Below, one piece after another: positions 33,113 to 37,093 of a DNA stretch of 37,220 bases (position 1 is the first letter of the stretch; each line of letters begins with the position of its first letter). The stretch lies in the NCBI GenBank assembly GCA_016743235.1, contig VRZD01000052.1, forward strand, positions 1 through 37,220. Direction: 5' to 3'. The notes beneath the pieces are model-generated. The model was given only the letters and a program-made list of their open reading frames with translations, did no database searches and had not been told where the DNA came from. A program made the position numbers and the translations under genes. This stretch comes from Pantanalinema sp. GBBB05. GTDB taxonomy: Bacteria > Cyanobacteriota > Cyanobacteriia > Leptolyngbyales > Leptolyngbyaceae.

Positions 33113-33215
33113 TTCTACGGTGTGCCCTCATCCGAGAAGCCTACATACTGGTCACTCGCCTGAACAGCGAAGTGGGTACCCTGCGGGAAGCAAGCTACGA
33201 ATCCTACAACCTCCG
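33113..33215 (+). pseudogene. tRNA-like remnant (GAA?) with family A repeat and no 5' acceptor strand
   Basis: The 3' half is tRNA-like: anticodon-type hairpin TCGC-CTGAACA-GCGA, T-stem GTGGG/CCTAC, acceptor 3' strand AACCTCC, G, encoded CCA. No GGAGGTT-like 5' strand or D-arm precedes it. The complementary GGAGGTT appears eight bases after CCA instead (33223-33229), forming a hairpin with the acceptor strand. Probably a rearranged pseudo-tRNA. Confidence 0.5.
33177..33195 (+). repeat. Family A 19-nt short variant
   Basis: TACCCTGCGGG then AAGCAAGC: the hairpin is CCC-TGC-GGG, one base pair shorter on both arms than the CCGC/GCGG form. The residual T-loop is TACGAAT. Confidence 0.85.
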
Positions 33216-33276
33216 CCAACTTGGAGGTTGAAAAAACAGCTTCTCAAACTTGCACACTGTAGAAATCTAAAAGCAT

Positions 33277-33351
33277 GGTGCCGTAGGCAAATGGGTAAAG
33301 CCACAGGACCTTTCAATCTTGTGTTTGCGGGTTCAACTCCCGTCGGCACTG
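33277..33351 (+). tRNA. tRNA-Glu(TTC), apparent 8-nt anticodon loop
   Basis: Acceptor GGTGCCG/CGGCACT, anticodon stem CAGGA/TCTTG enclosing CCTTTCAA (8 nt, containing CTTTCAA = TTC), variable loop TGTTT, T-arm GCGGG-TTCAACT-CCCGT, CCA encoded. With a 7-nt loop the stem would not pair. Confidence 0.7.
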
Positions 33352-33357
33352 CCAAAT

Positions 33358-33440
33358 GGGTAGGTATGCAAATGGCTGAAGCAGACTGACTGTAAATCAG
33401 TTGTCCCTGACCGCTGGGGGTTCAAATCCCTCTCTACCCA
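33358..33440 (+). tRNA. tRNA-Tyr(GTA)
   Basis: Class II tRNA of 83 nt with a long variable arm (TTGTCCCTGACCGC), acceptor GGGTAGG/TCTACCC, anticodon arm CTGA-CTGTAAA-TCAG, T-loop TTCAAAT, discriminator A. Confidence 0.9.
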
Positions 33441-33442
33441 AT

Positions 33443-33516
33443 GTGTCTGAAGCCAAAGCGATCGCGGCGCTGGTTTGTGACTCCAGTAGTAACGGGTTAA
33501 AGTCCCGTCAGACACC
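33443..33516 (+). tRNA. tRNA-His(GTG), copy 1
   Basis: Acceptor GTGTCTG/CAGACAC, C discriminator and encoded CCA as in His tRNAs, anticodon loop TTGTGAC (GTG). Oddities: a T-T mismatch closes the anticodon stem, no G is encoded at position -1, and the D-loop consists of the HIP1 octamer GCGATCGC and lacks the usual GG. Confidence 0.75.
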
Positions 33517-33522
33517 CCAAAT

Positions 33523-33603
33523 GGAGAGTAAATCGATCAGGCGAGCGACGCTGTTTGCTAAACAGATGGATGAACAATTGTAGTTCGACTCCACTGCTCT
33601 CCG
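33523..33603 (+). tRNA. tRNA-Ser(GCT)
   Basis: Acceptor GGAGAGT/GCTCTCC, anticodon arm CTGT-TTGCTAA-ACAG, extended variable region (ATGGATGAACAAT), T-loop TTCGACT, discriminator G as in Ser. The T-stem pairs poorly. Confidence 0.75.
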
Positions 33604-33608
33604 CCTTT

Positions 33609-33637
33609 GAGGACGTGGTGTAACTGGATGAACATCT
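33609..33637 (+). tRNA. tRNA-Arg(ACG), 5' part, interrupted by an IS1-family element
   Basis: GAGGACG acceptor strand and D-arm up to GAACATCT, where the IS is inserted; the 3' part continues at 34512. Rejoined, the gene is a 75-nt cloverleaf. Confidence 0.88.
33630..33637 (+). repeat. Target site duplication GAACATCT, left copy
   Basis: Direct repeat immediately before the IS left end, identical to 34504-34511. Confidence 0.92.
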
Positions 33638-34503
33638 GGTAGTGCCATTAGGTAAAGGATAGAGAAAAGTCAGCCATTTGCTCTCGTTGCAAGTTCTCCC
33701 GAATCTTCTGGTTGTAGTGGTGGATGAAATTCCAAATCGCACCTATGTGATTTTCGAGTTTCTTTGAGAATGACAAACTGCGTCGAACTAGCCGGGAGAT
33801 TCGCTGACGCAACGTGTTATTCAACCGCTCAATATGACTCGTTAAACCTGAATCTTTATCGACTGCAAAATGCCGTTTACTCGGCAGTACACTAGCATAA
33901 GCGTCCCAATGGTCGGTATAAATCCGCGCATATTGACGGTATTGACGCGGCAGAGACTGCCACAAGGCTTGAGCCGATTGAGCAAAACGATCACCCACAT
34001 GACACCCAATGATTTCACGGCTTGCTCTATCCATCGCGAGCCAGACCCACTGCTTATTGCCCTTCTTATCCACAAATGACCATAACTCATCCAGCTGCAC
34101 CCCCAATCGAGTCGTTGCTTTGGCAACCACCTCGGCGTGTTGAGGAACTTTGCTATATTCACCATTCACGTATTGTTGCAACCAACTCTCGGACAATTGC
34201 AGCACTCGTGCAATCCCGGCTAGCGGAATGCGTTCGAGCAACAGTCGGTCAATCAACGCACAGGTGTCTTTATCTTTCGGTTTCCATTGAGGATTCTCCA
34301 CAAACTGACGACCACAATCGCGACACTTGTAGTTCTGTTTACCCCGACGGGTGGTGCCGTTTTTCATGATGTCATCGGAACCACAGGTTGGGCATAGGAG
34401 ATACGGCTTCATGATGGAGCAAGGCTGGGAGTACGTGCATAATCAGGGTTGATCCATAATAGCGACCCCTAATTTTCTCTACCATTTATAAAAAGGCACT
34501 ACC
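33638..34503. mobile_element. Complete IS1-family insertion sequence inside tRNA-Arg(ACG)
   Basis: The 866-bp element has ends GGTAGTGCC and GGCACTACC (9 bp perfect, imperfect for about 30 bp including TAGAGAAAA). It is flanked by the 8-bp direct repeat GAACATCT and encodes one intact transposase on the minus strand. IS1 elements characteristically start with GGTAGTG and make 8-9 bp duplications. The intact ORF and duplication suggest a recent insertion. Confidence 0.92.
33648..34412 (-). CDS. IS1-family transposase (single ORF)
   Basis: The 254-residue protein starts with an IS1-type zinc finger (CPTCGSDDIMKNG, then YKCRDCGRQFVENP) and a helix-turn-helix (GIARVLQLSESWLQQYV). The DDE catalytic core follows: Asp in LGVQLDELWSFV, Asp in ARIYTDHWDAY, Glu in LTSHIERLNNTLRQ. 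The end, SFSKKLENHIGAIWNFIHHY, is typical of the family. Classical IS1 makes transposase through a frameshift between insA and insB; here one frame covers both, as in several cyanobacterial and archaeal IS1 relatives. It fills almost the whole element. The protein looks intact, so the element should be mobile. Confidence 0.94.
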   Translation of the reverse strand: MKPYLLCPTCGSDDIMKNGTTRRGKQNYKCRDCGRQFVENPQWKPKDKDTCALIDRLLLERIPLAGIARVLQLSESWLQQYVNGEYSKVPQHAEVVAKATTRLGVQLDELWSFVDKKGNKQWVWLAMDRASREIIGCHVGDRFAQSAQALWQSLPRQYRQYARIYTDHWDAYASVLPSKRHFAVDKDSGLTSHIERLNNTLRQRISRLVRRSLSFSKKLENHIGAIWNFIHHYNQKIRENLQREQMADFSLSFT

Positions 34504-34511
34504 GAACATCT
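34504..34511 (+). repeat. Target site duplication GAACATCT, right copy
   Basis: Directly follows the right terminal repeat GGCACTACC and restores the tRNA reading when one copy is removed. Confidence 0.92.
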
Positions 34512-34557
34512 CAGATTACGAACCTGAAGAGTGGGGGTTCAAGTCCCTCCGTCCTCG
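34512..34557 (+). tRNA. tRNA-Arg(ACG), 3' part
   Basis: Contains the anticodon arm TCAGA-TTACGAA-CCTGA (ACG), T-arm GGGGG-TTCAAGT-CCCTC, acceptor strand CGTCCTC pairing with the 5' part at 33609, G, and encoded CCA. It cannot make a tRNA while the IS is present. Confidence 0.88.
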
Positions 34558-34565
34558 CCACTCAT

Positions 34566-34674
34566 GGGAAGCACCGCTGAATAGCCGGCAACTGGTCTTG
34601 AAAACCAGGGTAGTCTTCGGGCTAGGGGTTTCTCCTAAGGGAGACGCTGACGCGAACGATTCCTCTGCTTTCCG
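34566..34674 (+). tRNA. tRNA-Ser(TGA) with family B repeat in the T-loop
   Basis: Acceptor GGGAAGC/GCTTTCC, anticodon arm CTGGT-CTTGAAA-ACCAG, long variable arm (GGTAGTCTTCGGGCT), T-stem AGGGG/CCTCT, discriminator G. Removing 26 nt from the T-loop restores TTCGATT exactly. Confidence 0.82.
34631..34656 (+). repeat. Family B 26-nt repeat in tRNA-Ser(TGA) T-loop
   Basis: TCTCCTAAGGGAGA hairpin followed by CGCTGACGCGAA, inserted between TT and CGATT. Confidence 0.88.
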
Positions 34675-34679
34675 CTTGT

Positions 34680-34777
34680 GGGAAATTGGTGAAGCTGGTG
34701 CTCACGTGCCGCTGAAGACGGCGAGAAGGCAGTTCGTTCGCGAAGCGTCCCCGCATGGGGAATCCTGTCACTTCCCA
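34680..34777 (+). tRNA. tRNA-Phe(GAA) with reversed family B repeat in the T-loop
   Basis: Acceptor GGGAAAT/ACTTCCC (one A-C mismatch), D-stem GTGA/TCAC, anticodon arm TGCCG-CTGAAGA-CGGCG (GAA), T-stem GGCAG/CTGTC, discriminator A. Removing 25 nt restores the T-loop TTCGATC. Confidence 0.75.
34737..34761 (-). repeat. Family B 25-nt repeat, reverse orientation, in tRNA-Phe T-loop
   Basis: TTCGCGAAGCG then TCCCCGCATGGGGA; the hairpin is CCCC-GCAT-GGGG. The reverse complement starts with T and ends with GAA like the other family B copies. Confidence 0.85.
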
Positions 34778-34780
34778 CTA

Positions 34781-34819
34781 ACTGTTAGACAGCTACATTT
34801 GGCATAGCGTTCTAACAGT
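34781..34819 (+). ncRNA. Hairpin unit of unknown role within the array
   Basis: ACTGTTAGA (34781-34789) and TCTAACAGT (34811-34819) are perfect 9-bp arms around a 21-base loop. The spacing between tRNAs here would fit a transcript processing stem or a relic gene; no cloverleaf can be drawn. Confidence 0.4.
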
Positions 34820-34824
34820 CTCAT

Positions 34825-34899
<75 letters not shown>

Positions 34900-34904
34900 T
34901 TCAT

Positions 34905-34978
34905 TGCCGAGTGGACGACTTGGAAAGTCGCTGTGACTCTGAATCACGGAGATGCTGGTTCGACTCCAGCTTCGGCAT
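34905..34978 (+). tRNA. tRNA-Gln(CTG)
   Basis: Acceptor TGCCGAG/TTCGGCA, anticodon arm GTGA-CTCTGAA-TCAC, T-arm GCTGG-TTCGACT-CCAGC, CCA encoded. Confidence 0.87.
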
Positions 34979-34987
34979 CCAATTTAA

Positions 34988-35060
34988 TGCCCTATGGTGT
35001 AACTGGCAACATCCCGCTCTTTGAAAACGTAGATTCCAGGTTCAAACCCTGGCAGGGCAG
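34988..35060 (+). tRNA. tRNA-Gln(TTG)-like, weak anticodon stem
   Basis: Acceptor TGCCCTA/CAGGGCA (one mismatch), loop CTTTGAA (TTG), T-arm CCAGG-TTCAAAC-CCTGG, G discriminator. Only three of five anticodon-stem pairs form, so it may be decaying. Confidence 0.6.
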
Positions 35061-35061
35061 T

Positions 35062-35106
35062 TGGGAGGTCAACAGTCGCCTGGGTCAATCCCCTGTATTC
35101 CTCCCA
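35062..35106 (+). pseudogene. 45-nt mini tRNA-like unit
   Basis: TGGGAGG (35062-35068) and CCTCCCA (35100-35106) form a 7-bp acceptor-like stem around only 31 nt, which include CTGGG-TCAAT-CCCCTG, a T-arm-like hairpin. It looks like a tRNA that lost its D- and anticodon arms. Confidence 0.4.
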
Positions 35107-35112
35107 TTTCTC

Positions 35113-35187
35113 ACTCCTGTAGCCCAATTGGAAGAGGCGGCTGTCTCAAAACCAGTCACGTGTGGGTTCGACTCCCGCTCTTGTGTA
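35113..35187 (+). tRNA. tRNA-Leu(CAA)-like, degenerate acceptor
   Basis: D-arm TAGCCCAATTGGAAGAGGC, loop CTCAAAA (CAA), T-arm GTGGG-TTCGACT-CCCGC, encoded CCA. The acceptor strands ACTCCTG and TCTTGTG do not pair, and the anticodon stem is poor; it is probably a pseudo-tRNA. Confidence 0.45.
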
Positions 35188-35195
35188 CCAATCAT

Positions 35196-35290
<95 letters not shown>

Positions 35291-35298
35291 CCAACTAT

Positions 35299-35392
35299 CG
35301 GGATGTAATTCAGTGGTCAGAAGCCTTGGTTTGGGACCAAGGAGTCGTGGGTACCGCTTCGCGGAAGCAAGCTACAAATCCTACCATCCCGA
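35299..35392 (+). tRNA. tRNA-Pro(TGG) with family A repeat in the T-loop
   Basis: Acceptor CGGGATG/CATCCCG, anticodon arm CTTGG-TTTGGGA-CCAAG, T-stem GTGGG/CCTAC, A, CCA encoded. Confidence 0.85.
35352..35372 (+). repeat. Family A 21-nt repeat in tRNA-Pro T-loop
   Basis: Same sequence as in tRNA-Arg(CCG); the residual T-loop is TACAAAT. Confidence 0.9.
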
Positions 35393-35398
35393 CCATTT

Positions 35399-35496
35399 GC
35401 CCTTGTGACGGAACTGGCAGACGTGCTGGCTTCAGAGACCAGATTTTGTGGGTTTCTCCGAAGGAGACGCTGCGCGAACGACTTCCACCAAGGGTA
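35399..35496 (+). tRNA. tRNA-Leu(CAG) with family B repeat in the T-loop, short variable loop
   Basis: Acceptor GCCCTTG/CAAGGGT, Leu-like D-arm (GACGGAACTGGCAGACGTGC), anticodon loop TTCAGAG (CAG), 5-nt variable loop ATTTT, T-stem GTGGG/TCCAC, A discriminator. Confidence 0.75.
35455..35478 (+). repeat. Family B 24-nt repeat in tRNA-Leu(CAG) T-loop
   Basis: TCTCCGAAGGAGA hairpin then CGCTGCGCGAA; removal restores TTCGACT. Confidence 0.9.
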
Positions 35497-35501
35497 CTGA
35501 T

Positions 35502-35574
35502 GCTCCTGTGGCGGAAGGGAAGACGCTCTAGACCGAGGATCTAGATTTTGTGGGTTCGATTCCCACCGGGAGTA
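35502..35574 (+). tRNA. tRNA-Leu(GAG), 73 nt, short variable loop
   Basis: Acceptor GCTCCTG/CGGGAGT, Leu-like D-arm (GGCGGAAGGGAAGACGC), anticodon arm CTAGA-CCGAGGA-TCTAG, variable loop ATTTT only, T-arm GTGGG-TTCGATT-CCCAC, A, CCA encoded. Confidence 0.85.
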
Positions 35575-35578
35575 CCAA

Positions 35579-35653
35579 GCACCGAAGGCGGAAGTGGTGG
35601 ACGCGCACGCCCGATAAGCGTGTTATTAGCAGGTTCGACTCCTGCTCGGTGTA
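35579..35653 (+). tRNA. tRNA-Ile(GAT) on a Leu-like body
   Basis: Acceptor GCACCGA/TCGGTGT, anticodon arm CACGC-CCGATAA-GCGTG (GAT), T-arm GCAGG-TTCGACT-CCTGC, A, CCA. The D-arm (GGCGGAAGTGGTGGACGCGC) looks like that of the Leu tRNAs next to it, so the anticodon may have switched. Confidence 0.75.
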
Positions 35654-35663
35654 CCAAACGTTT

Positions 35664-35758
35664 GGGTCGTAAAGCCCTTTGGGCATACAAGAAAGGCAGA
35701 GCGGTTATGCAACCGCCTTTTAAGCGGAGAGATCCAGGTTCAACCCCTGGGCGACCCA
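35664..35758 (+). tRNA. tRNA-Lys(TTT) with insertion in the D-region
   Basis: Acceptor GGGTCGT/GCGACCC, anticodon arm CCGC-CTTTTAA-GCGG, T-arm CCAGG-TTCAACC-CCTGG, A. About 20 extra bases, including the hairpin GCCC-TTT-GGGC (35673-35683), enlarge the D-arm. Confidence 0.75.
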
Positions 35759-35760
35759 GT

Positions 35761-35775
35761 TCAACCTCTGGTTGA
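35761..35775 (+). repeat. Small hairpin TCAACC-TCT-GGTTGA
   Basis: A perfect 6-bp stem with a 3-base loop directly after tRNA-Lys(TTT), possibly a processing signal or another very small repeat. Confidence 0.45.
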
Positions 35776-35788
35776 TCAACAAATGAAT

Positions 35789-35861
35789 GGGCTGTTAGCT
35801 CAGTTGGCAGAGCAGCCGCCTCTTAAGCGGAAGTGCGTAGGTTCAAATCCTACACAGCCCA
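35789..35861 (+). tRNA. tRNA-Lys(CTT)
   Basis: Textbook cloverleaf: GGGCTGT/ACAGCCC, D-arm TAGCTCAGTTGGCAGAGC, anticodon arm CCGC-CTCTTAA-GCGG, T-arm GTAGG-TTCAAAT-CCTAC, A, CCA encoded. Confidence 0.95.
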
Positions 35862-35867
35862 CCAAAT

Positions 35868-35941
35868 GCCCCTGTGATGCAACGGGTAGACATCGCTTGC
35901 TTAAACCAAGTGTGTTGCAGGTTCGAGTCCTGTCAGGGGTA
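35868..35941 (+). tRNA. tRNA-Leu(TAA), short variable loop
   Basis: Acceptor GCCCCTG/CAGGGGT, anticodon arm CTTG-CTTAAAC-CAAG (TAA), 5-nt variable loop, T-arm GCAGG-TTCGAGT-CCTGT, A. No group I intron interrupts the anticodon loop, unlike many chromosomal cyanobacterial tRNA-Leu(TAA) genes. Confidence 0.82.
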
Positions 35942-36015
35942 TGCGGAGATGGAGCAACAGTGGCTCGGAAGGTTCATACCCTTCACATCAGTGAGTGCAA
36001 TTCTCACCTCCGTCA
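35942..36015 (+). tRNA. tRNA-Met(CAT), second CAT gene
   Basis: D-stem GAGC/GCTC, anticodon arm GAAGG-TTCATAC-CCTTC, T-arm GTGAG-TGCAATT-CTCAC. The acceptor (TGCGGAG/CTCCGTC) has a mismatched first pair, and the T-loop starts TGC instead of TTC. Confidence 0.65.
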
Positions 36016-36021
36016 CCCAAT

Positions 36022-36093
36022 GCTGGTGTGGCTCAACGGTAGAGCAACTGTCTTGTAAACAGTCGGTTGCAGGTTCAACTCCTGTCACCAGCC
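36022..36093 (+). tRNA. tRNA-Thr(TGT)
   Basis: Acceptor GCTGGTG/CACCAGC, anticodon arm ACTGT-CTTGTAA-ACAGT, T-arm GCAGG-TTCAACT-CCTGT, CCA encoded. Confidence 0.92.
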
Positions 36094-36100
36094 CCAGAAT

Positions 36101-36171
36101 GTGGACATGGTGTAGCGGTAGCATGTGAGGCTTCCAACCTCCTGGTGTGGGTTCGAGTCCCACTGTCCATA
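36101..36171 (+). tRNA. tRNA-Gly(TCC)
   Basis: Acceptor GTGGACA/TGTCCAT, anticodon arm GAGG-CTTCCAA-CCTC, T-arm GTGGG-TTCGAGT-CCCAC, A, CCA encoded. Confidence 0.92.
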
Positions 36172-36177
36172 CCAAAT

Positions 36178-36250
36178 GCGAATGTGGTGTAAGGGCAAAC
36201 ATTAGAGTATGCCAATCTCTAAGATGCGAGTTCGAGTCTCGCCATTCGCT
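36178..36250 (+). tRNA. tRNA-Gly(GCC)
   Basis: Acceptor GCGAATG/CATTCGC, loop ATGCCAA (GCC) with one T-T mismatch closing the stem AGAGT/TCTCT, T-arm GCGAG-TTCGAGT-CTCGC, discriminator T. Confidence 0.82.
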
Positions 36251-36255
36251 CTCGT

Positions 36256-36326
36256 AGTCCTGTAGCTCAAGGGTGGAGCATCTGTCTTACAAACGAGGGT
36301 TGCAGGTTCAAATCCTGCCAGGACTA
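36256..36326 (+). tRNA. tRNA-Val(TAC)
   Basis: Acceptor AGTCCTG/CAGGACT, D-arm TAGCTCAAGGGTGGAGC, anticodon loop CTTACAA (TAC), T-arm GCAGG-TTCAAAT-CCTGC, A, CCA encoded. The anticodon stem (TCTGT/ACGAG) has one mismatch and wobble pairs. Confidence 0.8.
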
Positions 36327-36335
36327 CCAACCTAT

Positions 36336-36407
36336 GGGATTGTCGCCTAACGGATGGGCATCGATCTTCTAAATCGACTTGTGTAGGTTCAAATCCTGCC
36401 ACTCCTG
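36336..36407 (+). tRNA. tRNA-Arg(TCT)
   Basis: Anticodon arm TCGAT-CTTCTAA-ATCGA, T-arm GTAGG-TTCAAAT-CCTGC, G, CCA encoded. The acceptor GGGATTG/CACTCCT has one mismatch. Confidence 0.85.
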
Positions 36408-36413
36408 CCATAT

Positions 36414-36487
36414 AAGTCTGTAGCTTAACTGGGAAAGCGTCTGCCTTGCAATCAGAAAGATGTCGGTTCAAATCCGACCAGAATCCA
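36414..36487 (+). tRNA. tRNA-Ala(TGC)-like, imperfect acceptor
   Basis: D-arm TAGCTTAACTGGGAAAGC, loop CTTGCAA (TGC), T-arm GTCGG-TTCAAAT-CCGAC, encoded CCA. The acceptor strands AAGTCTG and CAGAATC pair at only five of seven positions, with an extra A in the 3' strand. Confidence 0.6.
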
Positions 36488-36495
36488 CCAAACCT

Positions 36496-36661
36496 GGGTC
36501 TATAGCTCTAGTAGCAGAGCGCCCAAACCACCTTGTACCCTAATCAGCAAAGCTTACATCCTAACTTCCTGTTAAGAAGCCAAAAACAGCTTTGTGAACT
36601 TGTACGAGGGATGAGTGCAATTCTCATCGGGAGGCAGTCGGTTCGATTCCGATCAGATCCA
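36496..36661 (+). pseudogene. tRNA gene interrupted in the anticodon region
   Basis: Outer parts are normal: acceptor GGGTCTA/CAGATCC, D-arm TAGCTCTAGTAGCAGAGC, T-arm GTCGG-TTCGATT-CCGAT, A, CCA. Between them lie about 110 nt, including a 60-bp segment flanked by CTTGTAC repeats and a hairpin GATGAG-TGCAATT-CTCATC. No anticodon can be assigned. Confidence 0.5.
36532..36605. repeat. 60-bp insert with palindromic ends and 7-bp direct repeats
   Basis: CTTGTAC at 36532-36538 and 36599-36605 flank 60 bp. The insert contains CAAAGCT (36548-36554) and AGCTTTG (36588-36594) as inverted repeat. A related AAAAAACAGCTTCTCAAACTTG occurs at 33231-33252, in two parts AAAAAACAGCTT and AAACTTG. Confidence 0.5.
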
Positions 36662-36667
36662 CCAACT

Positions 36668-36741
36668 GGGACCATAGCTCAACTGGCTAGAGCACCTGTC
36701 TTGCAAACAGGAGGTTAGGGGTTCAAGTCCCCTTGGCTCCA
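36668..36741 (+). tRNA. tRNA-Ala(TGC)
   Basis: Acceptor GGGACCA/TGGCTCC (one mismatch), D-arm TAGCTCAACTGGCTAGAGC, anticodon arm CCTGT-CTTGCAA-ACAGG, T-arm AGGGG-TTCAAGT-CCCCT, A. Confidence 0.9.
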
Positions 36742-36756
36742 CTGTGACTGTTGGCG

Positions 36757-36785
36757 AAGCCGCCCCTTTGGGGCTACCCGAAGTG
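36757..36785 (+). repeat. Small palindromic repeat in tRNA-His D-region
   Basis: CGCCCCTTTGGGGCTACC is flanked by CGAAG direct repeats, suggesting a 5-bp duplication or element-encoded ends. Confidence 0.65.
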
Positions 36786-36823
36786 GTGAAGGGACTGGTT
36801 TGTGACACCAGTGTTCACGAGTA

Positions 36824-36847
36824 TTGCCTTTGGCAACGCTTCGCGAA
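36824..36847 (+). repeat. Family B 24-nt repeat in tRNA-His T-loop
   Basis: TTGCCTTTGGCAA hairpin then CGCTTCGCGAA; removal leaves the T-loop TACAACT. Confidence 0.88.
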
Positions 36848-36871
36848 CAACTCTCGTCAGTCACCCCAAAT

Positions 36872-36955
36872 GGAAGCTGCGATCGATGGGCGATAACCTG
36901 TCTCGAAAACAGGCGTGCAGTTCACGCTGTAGAGGTTCGATTCCTCCAGTTTCCG
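36872..36955 (+). tRNA. tRNA-Ser(CGA)
   Basis: Class II tRNA with a long variable arm (CGTGCAGTTCACGC), acceptor GGAAGCT/AGTTTCC, anticodon arm CCTGT-CTCGAAA-ACAGG, T-loop TTCGATT, discriminator G. Last gene of the array. Confidence 0.9.
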
Positions 36956-36986
36956 TTGTTTGATTAATTCGCAAGAGGTGATAGTA

Positions 36987-37093
36987 ATGGTGCATATTCG
37001 ATTTGAAGGGCGATCGCTTGATATCCCAGAGACCTAACTAGGAATCACCACAGACATGAATGATGTCACGGTCAAAGCTCGGGTTTCTAGGCA
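36987..37093 (+). pseudogene. Small VHIRFEG-type hypothetical gene, stop codon plus IS1 insertion
   Basis: After the ribosome site AGAGGTG the frame reads MVHIRFEGRSLDIPET, an in-frame TAA at 37035, then LGITTDMNDVTVKARVSR, where the IS1-like end begins. This resembles a small cyanobacterial protein of about 65 residues (VHIRFEGRS, MNDxxIKxRVA) whose function I do not know. The TAA could be a single change from CAA. The gene is doubly inactive: nonsense mutation and truncation. Confidence 0.65.

Larger units (their letters stand above)
36744..36865 (+). tRNA. tRNA-His(GTG), copy 2, with repeats in both D- and T-loop
   Basis: Acceptor GTGACTG/CAGTCAC, anticodon arm CTGGT-TTGTGAC-ACCAG, T-stem ACGAG/CTCGT, C discriminator, CCA encoded. 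A CCCC-TTT-GGGG repeat enlarges the D-region and a family B repeat the T-loop, for 122 nt in total. No G is encoded at -1. Confidence 0.78.

Noticed and set aside
33113..33280. Permuted tRNA gene
   Set aside because: The 3' half before 5' strand order fits, but no D-arm or anticodon 5' half follows GGAGGTT; kept only as a weak finding.
35868..35941. Expected group I intron in tRNA-Leu(TAA)
   Set aside because: The anticodon loop CTTAAAC is continuous; no intron is present.
36496..36661. Group I intron in a tRNA anticodon loop
   Set aside because: The insert is only about 60-110 nt and lacks the P7/G-binding features of group I introns.
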